DNA from: a bacterium
Lineage (GTDB): Bacteria > Actinomycetota > Thermoleophilia > Solirubrobacterales > 70-9
Reading direction: 5' to 3'
Length of the DNA: 9,348 nucleotides
NCBI GenBank assembly: GCA_002919115.1
Contig: PKER01000158.1
Location: forward strand, 1 to 9,348
Shown: one piece after another, positions 4,993-9,348 of the stretch
Layout of the letters: each line of letters opens with the position of its first letter
Position numbering within the stretch: the first letter of the stretch is position 1
The notes under the pieces: generated by a model
What the model was told of the DNA's origin: nothing
The model's input: only the letters and a program-made list of their open reading frames with translations
Database searches by the model: none
Made by a program: the position numbers and the translations under genes

Positions 4993-5868
4993 ATGAGCAT
5001 CATCGTCGACGAGAACACGAAGCTGGTCGTGAGCGGGCTCACCGGCCGGGAGGGCAGCTTCCACGGCCTGCGCAACCGCGACTACGGCACCGACGTGGTC
5101 GCTGGCGTCACCCCCGGCAAGGGCGGGCAGGACGTCGATGGCATCCCCGTCTTCGACACGATCAAGGAGGCCGTCGAGCAGCGCGGCGCCAACACCTCGA
5201 TGATCTTCGTGCCGGCGCGCTTCGCCGCCGCGGCGATCGACGAGGCGATCGACTCGGGCGTGCATACGGTGATCGCGATCACCGAGGGCATCCCTGTGCA
5301 CGATATGCTCAAGACCTACTGGAAGGCGCGCGAGGCCGGGGTGCGCCTGATCGGGCCGAACTGCCCGGGCGTGCTCTCGCCCGGCAAGGCGAACGTCGGG
5401 ATCATCCCGGCCCAGTTCTTCGACCGGGGCAAGATCGGCGTCGTCTCGAAGTCCGGCACGCTCACCTACCAGATCGGCAACGAGCTCAAGCAGGCAGGCG
5501 AGGGCAACTCGACGATCGTCGGCATCGGCGGCGACCCGATCGTGGGCTCGGACTTCATCGACATCCTCAAGCTGTTCGAGGAGGACCCCGAGACCGAGCT
5601 GATCGTGATGGTGGGCGAGATCGGTGGCGACGCCGAGGAGCGCGCGGCGGAGTTCATCGCCGAGCACATCACGAAGCCCGTCGTCGCCTACATCGCGGGC
5701 TTCACGGCCCCGCCCGGAAAGCAGATGGGCCACGCGGGGGCGATCATCTCCGGCTCCTCGGGCACCGCCCAGGCCAAGAAGGAAGCGCTCGAGGCCAAGG
5801 GCGTGCGCGTCGGCACCTCGCCGACGGAGACCGCGCAGATCGCGGTCGAGGTCCTGCGCGGCGCCTGA
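4993..5868 (+). CDS. sucD: Succinyl-CoA synthetase alpha subunit
   Basis: This is the alpha subunit of succinate-CoA ligase, which carries the CoA-binding Rossmann domain and the phosphohistidine that shuttles phosphate to the nucleotide site on SucC. The 291 residues match the usual length of about 290. Motifs include the CoA-binding VSGLTGREGSFH (13-24), ITEGIPVHDM (96-105), GPNCPGVLSPG (121-131), VSKSGTLTYQ (151-160), GIGGDPIVG (177-185), VGEIGG (207-212) with E209, and the active-site loop MGHAGAIISG (245-254) with H247 as the phosphorylated histidine. It begins 10 nt after the sucC stop and is surely co-transcribed with it. All expected catalytic residues are present. Confidence 0.97.
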   Translation: MSIIVDENTKLVVSGLTGREGSFHGLRNRDYGTDVVAGVTPGKGGQDVDGIPVFDTIKEAVEQRGANTSMIFVPARFAAAAIDEAIDSGVHTVIAITEGIPVHDMLKTYWKAREAGVRLIGPNCPGVLSPGKANVGIIPAQFFDRGKIGVVSKSGTLTYQIGNELKQAGEGNSTIVGIGGDPIVGSDFIDILKLFEEDPETELIVMVGEIGGDAEERAAEFIAEHITKPVVAYIAGFTAPPGKQMGHAGAIISGSSGTAQAKKEALEAKGVRVGTSPTETAQIAVEVLRGA

Positions 5869-5888
5869 GCGGCACGGCCCGTCCTCTG

Positions 5889-5904
5889 AGTGACCCCCGT
5901 CACT
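5889..5904. promoter_or_regulatory. Inverted repeat AGTGAC-CCCC-GTCACT upstream of the MMPL gene
   Basis: A perfect 6-bp inverted repeat with a 4-bp centre lies 20 bp past the sucD stop and is centred about 40 bp upstream of the start point predicted from TAACCT. It could be an operator for the transporter gene; TetR- and GntR-type regulators use sites of this kind. It could also be part of a sucD terminator. No regulator gene is adjacent. Confidence 0.4.
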
Positions 5905-5906
5905 TA

Positions 5907-5920
5907 GCGGCGGGGGCCGC
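5907..5920 (+). terminator. GC hairpin after sucD
   Basis: GCGGC-GGGG-GCCGC forms a 5-bp stem with a GGGG loop two bases after the preceding inverted repeat, whose loop is CCCC. The bases at 5911-5918 can also pair with GGCCCCCG at 5939-5946. It is a possible terminator for sucCD without a U-tract, or a leader/operator structure for the next gene. Confidence 0.3.
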
Positions 5921-5924
5921 CCAG

Positions 5925-5930
5925 TAACCT
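5925..5930 (+). promoter_or_regulatory. Candidate -10 box (TAACCT) for the MMPL gene
   Basis: TAACCT fits TAnnnT and predicts transcription from about 5937, a leader of about 36 nt that contains the GGAGG ribosome binding site. The -35 position is not conserved and overlaps the 3' end of the AGTGAC inverted repeat. Confidence 0.45.
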
Positions 5931-5960
5931 GCTTCGTCGGCCCCCGGTCCCCATCCCCCT

Positions 5961-5965
5961 GGAGG
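5961..5965 (+). promoter_or_regulatory. Ribosome binding site of the MMPL gene
   Basis: GGAGG lies 7 nt before the GTG at 5973. It fixes that GTG as the start. Confidence 0.8.
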
Positions 5966-5972
5966 CGTCCCT

Positions 5973-8234
5973 GTGTCTGAACTTCTCGCTCGGCTGGCGC
6001 GTGCGATCAGCCACCACTGGAAGCGCAGCCTGCTGATCGCGATCGCCGCGATCTTCGCCCTTGGCGCCGTCATCGGCGCCGCCGGCTCGCCCCCGCCCGA
6101 CGACTTCGAGGTGCCCGGCGCCGAGTCGCAGCGGGCCTACGACCTGTTCACCGAGCACACCCCGGCGCTCGCGGGCGCCGACGCCACGATCGTGTTCAGC
6201 GTCGAGGACGGCACCCTCGCCGAGGGCGAGCGCCGCGAGGCGATCGAGTCGACGCTGGAGAAGATCCGCGGGCTGCGCGACGTCGCGGTGGTCACCGACC
6301 CGTTCGACGAGCGCGAGCCGCGGCTGTCGGAGGACGGGCGGATCGCGGTCTCCGACGTGCGCTACTCGATCGCGCCCGAGGACGTCGAGCCGGAGGTCGG
6401 CGAGACGCTCGAGGAGACCGCGCGCACCGCGGAGGCGGGCGGCGTCGACGTCTCGATGCGCGGCATCGTCGTCGACATCGCGAGCGAGCAGGAGGCTCCG
6501 GTCGGTGAGCTGATCGGCGTCGCGATCGCGATCGTGCTGCTCACGCTGCTCTTCCGCTCGCCCGCGGCCATGGGCGCGACGATCGTCGGCGCGTTGCTCG
6601 GCGTGATGGTCGGCCAGATGCTGATTGCGGCGCTCTCGCGGCCGCTCGGGCTGCCCGAGTTCGCCGGGGTGATCGCGGTCATGCTCGGCCTCGGCGCGGG
6701 CATCGACTACGCGCTGCTCATCATCGGCCGCTTCCGCGAGCAGATGGCGGCCGGGGACTCGCTGCGCGACGCGGCCGCGAAGGCCGCCGCCACCTCGGGC
6801 TCCGCCGTGGTCGCGGCGGGCCTGATCGTGATGGTCGCGATCGCCGGCCTGCTCGTGATCGGCATCCCGCTGATCGGCAAGCTGGGCGTGGGCGCCGCGA
6901 TCGGGATCGCCGCGGTCGTCCTGTCGGCGATCACGATCCTGCCGATCATGATCGGCGCGCTCGGGCGCTGGCTGCGCCCAAAGAAGGCCGAGCACGTCCG
7001 GCACTCCGCGTTCTTCGAGCGCTGGGGCGAGGCGATCACCCGGCGCCCGTGGGTCGCGATCGTCAGCGGCGTCGTGGTCCTGCTCGTCTTCGCGATCCCG
7101 GTCCTCGACATGCGCCTCGGCCTGCCCGACGACGGCAACCAGCCCGAGTCGAAGACCCAGCGGATCGCCTACGACAAGCTCAGCGAGGCCTTCGGCCCCG
7201 GCTCGAACGGGCCGTTCCTGCTCGCCGTCGACCTGCCCGACGGGCAGGTCCCGCAGGCGGAGCTCGACGGGCTCGTCGAGGCGCTGAGCAGCGTCGACGG
7301 GGTCGCGGGCGTGAGCCCCGCCGAGGTGAGCGAGGACGGCGAGATCGCGACCATCTTCCTGGTGCCGGAGACCTCGCCGCAGGACGAGGCGACGAGCGAC
7401 CTGCTCATCGAGCTGCGCGAGGACGTGATCCCGGCCGCGACCGAGGGCACCGGCCTGCAGGTCTTCGTCGGCGGCAACACGGCGAGCTTCGAGGACTTCT
7501 CCGACAAGGTCGCCGAGCGCCTGCCGCTCTTCATCGCGGTCGTGATCGGCCTCTCGGTGCTGCTTTTGATCATGGCCTTCCGCTCGCTGTGGATCCCGCT
7601 GGTCTCGGCCGTGTTCAACCTGCTCTCGGTCGCCGCCGCCTACGGCGTCGTGACCGCGGTTTTCCAGGACGGGATCGGCGCGAGCCTGATCGGGGCCGAC
7701 TCGAACGTCCCGATCGTCTCGTTCGTGCCGGTGATGCTCTTCGCGATCCTCTTCGGGCTGAGCATGGACTACAACGTGTTCCTGCTCTCCCGGGTCCACG
7801 AGGCCTACAACGAGGGCGACACCCCGCGCGACTCGGTGATCCACGGCGTGGCGCGGATCGGCAAGGTCGTGCTCTTCGCCGGGCTGATCATGGCCTCGGT
7901 GTTCCTGGCCTTCGTCACCCAGCCGGACATCATCGGGAAGATGATGGGCCTCGGCCTGGGCCTCGCGATCCTGATCGACGTGCTGCTCGTCCGGCTCGTG
8001 ATCGCGCCCGCGGTGGTCACGCTGCTCGGGGACCGCGCCTGGCGGGTCCCCGGCTGGCTCGACCGCGTGCTGCCGCGGGTCTCGCTCGAGGGGCATCTGG
8101 TCGAGAACGTCGCCCCGCGCGGCGAGCCGCTCGACCCGGAGTTCGCGACGCCGAGCCTGCGCGGCAACGGGCGCCCGAGCGCCGACGGCGCGCGCCCGGA
8201 GGGCGTCGCGGAGCCGGAAGGGGCCCGGAAGTAA
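5973..8234 (+). CDS. MMPL/RND-family membrane transporter
   Basis: This 753-residue inner-membrane protein has the two-fold RND layout of MmpL-type transporters, which use the proton gradient to export lipids or other hydrophobic compounds. Each half has one membrane helix (about 18-37 and 360-378), a soluble extracytoplasmic domain (about 40-175 and 381-515), then a bundle of five helices (about 178-330 and 518-685). The proton-relay Asp-Tyr pairs typical of MmpL proteins are in GLGAGIDYALLIIGRFRE (239-256; D245-Y246) and FGLSMDYNVFLLSR (594-607; D599-Y600). The tail (about 705-753) is hydrophilic, rich in Pro, Gly and Glu, and probably disordered. The cargo is unknown; no lipid-synthesis gene is adjacent. 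GTG at 5973 is preceded by a good GGAGG. The neighbouring sucCD look functionally unrelated. Confidence 0.93.
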   Translation: MSELLARLARAISHHWKRSLLIAIAAIFALGAVIGAAGSPPPDDFEVPGAESQRAYDLFTEHTPALAGADATIVFSVEDGTLAEGERREAIESTLEKIRGLRDVAVVTDPFDEREPRLSEDGRIAVSDVRYSIAPEDVEPEVGETLEETARTAEAGGVDVSMRGIVVDIASEQEAPVGELIGVAIAIVLLTLLFRSPAAMGATIVGALLGVMVGQMLIAALSRPLGLPEFAGVIAVMLGLGAGIDYALLIIGRFREQMAAGDSLRDAAAKAAATSGSAVVAAGLIVMVAIAGLLVIGIPLIGKLGVGAAIGIAAVVLSAITILPIMIGALGRWLRPKKAEHVRHSAFFERWGEAITRRPWVAIVSGVVVLLVFAIPVLDMRLGLPDDGNQPESKTQRIAYDKLSEAFGPGSNGPFLLAVDLPDGQVPQAELDGLVEALSSVDGVAGVSPAEVSEDGEIATIFLVPETSPQDEATSDLLIELREDVIPAATEGTGLQVFVGGNTASFEDFSDKVAERLPLFIAVVIGLSVLLLIMAFRSLWIPLVSAVFNLLSVAAAYGVVTAVFQDGIGASLIGADSNVPIVSFVPVMLFAILFGLSMDYNVFLLSRVHEAYNEGDTPRDSVIHGVARIGKVVLFAGLIMASVFLAFVTQPDIIGKMMGLGLGLAILIDVLLVRLVIAPAVVTLLGDRAWRVPGWLDRVLPRVSLEGHLVENVAPRGEPLDPEFATPSLRGNGRPSADGARPEGVAEPEGARK

Positions 8235-8237
8235 ACT
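8232..8237 (+). promoter_or_regulatory. Candidate -10 box (TAAACT) overlapping the MMPL stop codon
   Basis: The TAA stop of the transporter forms the first three bases of TAAACT, 9 nt before the aminotransferase ATG. Transcription would start at or just before that ATG. The only Shine-Dalgarno-like bases (GGAAG, 8227-8231) are 15 nt away, too far for efficient use, which favours leaderless translation. Read-through from the transporter gene is also possible. Confidence 0.45.
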
Positions 8238-8246
8238 GGCGCGCCG

Positions 8247-9347
8247 ATGGCTTCTGACGTGATCTCCTTCGCCCGCGGCGCGCCCAGCGCCGACATCCTG
8301 CCCGCCGAGGCCGTGCGCGAGGCGGCCGCGACCGCGCTCGCCGAGGACTGGCAGCGCGCCCTCTCCTACGGGACCGGGCGCGGCCACCCCGGCCTCGCCG
8401 AGTGGATCGCCGAGCTGCACGGGATCGACGCGGAGCGGGTGATGGTCACGAACGGCTCGATGGAGGCGGCGTCGCTGCTCTTCCAGCACACGCTCGAGCC
8501 GGGCGACCGCGTGATCGTCGAGCAGCCCACCTACGACCGCACCCTGCTGCTCTTCCGGCGCGCCGGCGTTGAGCTCGTGCCGGTGCCGCTCGAGTCGGAC
8601 GGGGTGGACGTCGAGGCCTTCGAGAAGGCGCTCGCCGGCGGACCGGTGAAGCTCGCCCACATCATCCCGAACTTCCACAACCCGGCCGGCTGCACGCTGT
8701 CGGTGGAGAAGCGCGAGCGGCTCGTCCAGCTCGCGGCCGAGCACGGCTTTCTGATCTTCGAGGACGACCCGTACCGGCTCGTGCGCTTCGGCGGCGAGGA
8801 GCGCCCGACGATGCTCTCGCTCGACCAGGCGGACCGCGTGATCCACGCCTCCTCGTTCTCCAAGACGGTGAGCCCGGGCGTCCGCATCGGCTACCTCGCC
8901 GGGCCGGCGGACGGGATCGCCCGCCTGGCCAAGCGCGCCAACGAGACCTACATCTCGCCGAACATGCTCGCCGAGTCGATCGTCTGGGAGCTCTGCCGCT
9001 CCGGCGGCCTCGAGCGCAACGTCGAGTTCGTGAACGGGGCGCTGCGCGACCGCCGCGACGCGCTCGTCGAGGCGCTGCGCGAGCACCTTCCCGAGGCCGA
9101 GTTCGTCGTCCCCGAGGGCGGCTACTTCCTCTGGCTCACCCTCAACGAGGACGCCGACACCCCTGCGCTGCTCGAGGCCGCGAAGGACGAGGGCGTGAGC
9201 TTCGTCGCAGGGCCCGACTTCCTGATCGAGGGCGGCCGCAACGCCCTGCGGCTCTCGTTCGCGAGCGTCCCGCCCGAGCGGATCGGCCAGGGCGTCGCCC
9301 GCATCGCCCGCGCGCTCGAGCGCCAGCGGGCGGGCGCCGCGGCCTAG
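8247..9347 (+). CDS. PLP-dependent aminotransferase, class I/II (LysN/MocR-like domain without HTH)
   Basis: This 366-residue fold-type I pyridoxal-phosphate enzyme transfers amino groups between an amino acid and a 2-oxo acid. Visible motifs are the N-terminal ISFARGAPSADILP (6-19), the substrate-side YGTGRGHPGLAEWI (41-54), TNGSMEAASLL (68-78) in the phosphate-binding region, QPTYD with Y96, PNFHNPAG (141-148) with N145, EDDPYRLVRF (172-181) with D173 for the pyridine nitrogen, SSFSKTVSPGVRIGYL (202-217) with Schiff-base K206, and R335 (ALRLSF) for the substrate carboxylate. It resembles 2-aminoadipate/aromatic aminotransferases and the catalytic domain of MocR regulators, but has no helix-turn-helix. 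Substrate is not decidable. The N-terminus is slightly short for the group. It begins 12 bp after the transporter stop, and its TAG ends one base before the window end. Confidence 0.93.
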   Translation: MASDVISFARGAPSADILPAEAVREAAATALAEDWQRALSYGTGRGHPGLAEWIAELHGIDAERVMVTNGSMEAASLLFQHTLEPGDRVIVEQPTYDRTLLLFRRAGVELVPVPLESDGVDVEAFEKALAGGPVKLAHIIPNFHNPAGCTLSVEKRERLVQLAAEHGFLIFEDDPYRLVRFGGEERPTMLSLDQADRVIHASSFSKTVSPGVRIGYLAGPADGIARLAKRANETYISPNMLAESIVWELCRSGGLERNVEFVNGALRDRRDALVEALREHLPEAEFVVPEGGYFLWLTLNEDADTPALLEAAKDEGVSFVAGPDFLIEGGRNALRLSFASVPPERIGQGVARIARALERQRAGAAA

Positions 9348-9348
9348 G

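Noticed and set aside
3717..5075. A 452-codon minus-strand frame opposite sucC
   Set aside because: It is a shadow of sucC with composition typical of antisense reading in GC-rich DNA and no recognisable motif.
5904..9086. A 1060-codon open frame on the minus strand, antisense to the transporter and aminotransferase genes
   Set aside because: The predicted protein is an Arg/Asp/His/Glu-rich low-complexity sequence without any domain, and it lies opposite two genes with clear family motifs. Long antisense frames are an expected by-product of GC-rich third positions.
9343..9348. CCTAGG palindrome at the very end of the window
   Set aside because: A six-base palindrome overlapping the aminotransferase stop codon at the edge of the window has no supporting context.

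Overview
The window is about 9.3 kb of very GC-rich DNA (roughly 70% or more by eye) with eight protein-coding genes packed tightly on both strands. GC-rich third codon positions, frequent GTG starts, TAnnnT-type -10 boxes very close to start codons and the protein families present all point to an actinobacterium. A deep-branching group such as Thermoleophilia/Solirubrobacterales is my best guess, but it rests on general resemblance and no marker gene proves it. I see no rRNA, tRNA, CRISPR array, transposase or phage gene. No stretch without a gene exceeds about 175 bases.

Layout. (1) 15-524 (+): small integral membrane protein with an HIHH motif, possibly starting before the window. It converges on (2) 547-1287 (-), a stand-alone RibD C-terminal-type reductase; a perfect 16-bp palindrome fills most of the 22-bp gap. 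(3) 1330-1776 (-): an RpiB/LacA/LacB-like protein that keeps the Cys loop but lacks the usual active-site histidines and the C-terminal arginine region. (4) 1777-1947: a gap holding a 114-bp palindromic element with 16-bp perfect terminal inverted repeats and two 42-bp near-identical direct copies. It is clearly less GC-rich than its surroundings. (5) 1948-2925 (-): PAPS-dependent sulfotransferase. (6) 2984-3667 (-): HAD hydrolase of the haloacid dehalogenase type. (7) 3668-3839: divergent promoter region between HAD and sucC. (8) 3840-4982 and 4993-5868 (+): sucC and sucD, the two subunits of succinyl-CoA synthetase of the TCA cycle, in an operon. (9) 5973-8234 (+): MMPL/RND-type membrane transporter. 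(10) 8247-9347 (+): stand-alone fold-type I PLP aminotransferase, with its stop codon one base before the window ends.

How the genes fit together. Only sucC-sucD form an obvious functional unit. The others look like individually transcribed housekeeping or accessory genes: four of them carry their own TAnnnT box 6-9 nt before the start codon, which suggests leaderless or near-leaderless transcripts. I found no clearly new multi-gene system. The items most worth a second look are the palindromic element upstream of the RpiB-like gene, the altered active site of that protein, the recurring leaderless-type promoters (one shares bases with the stop codon of the gene before it), and a 15-bp palindrome at the predicted -35 position of sucC.
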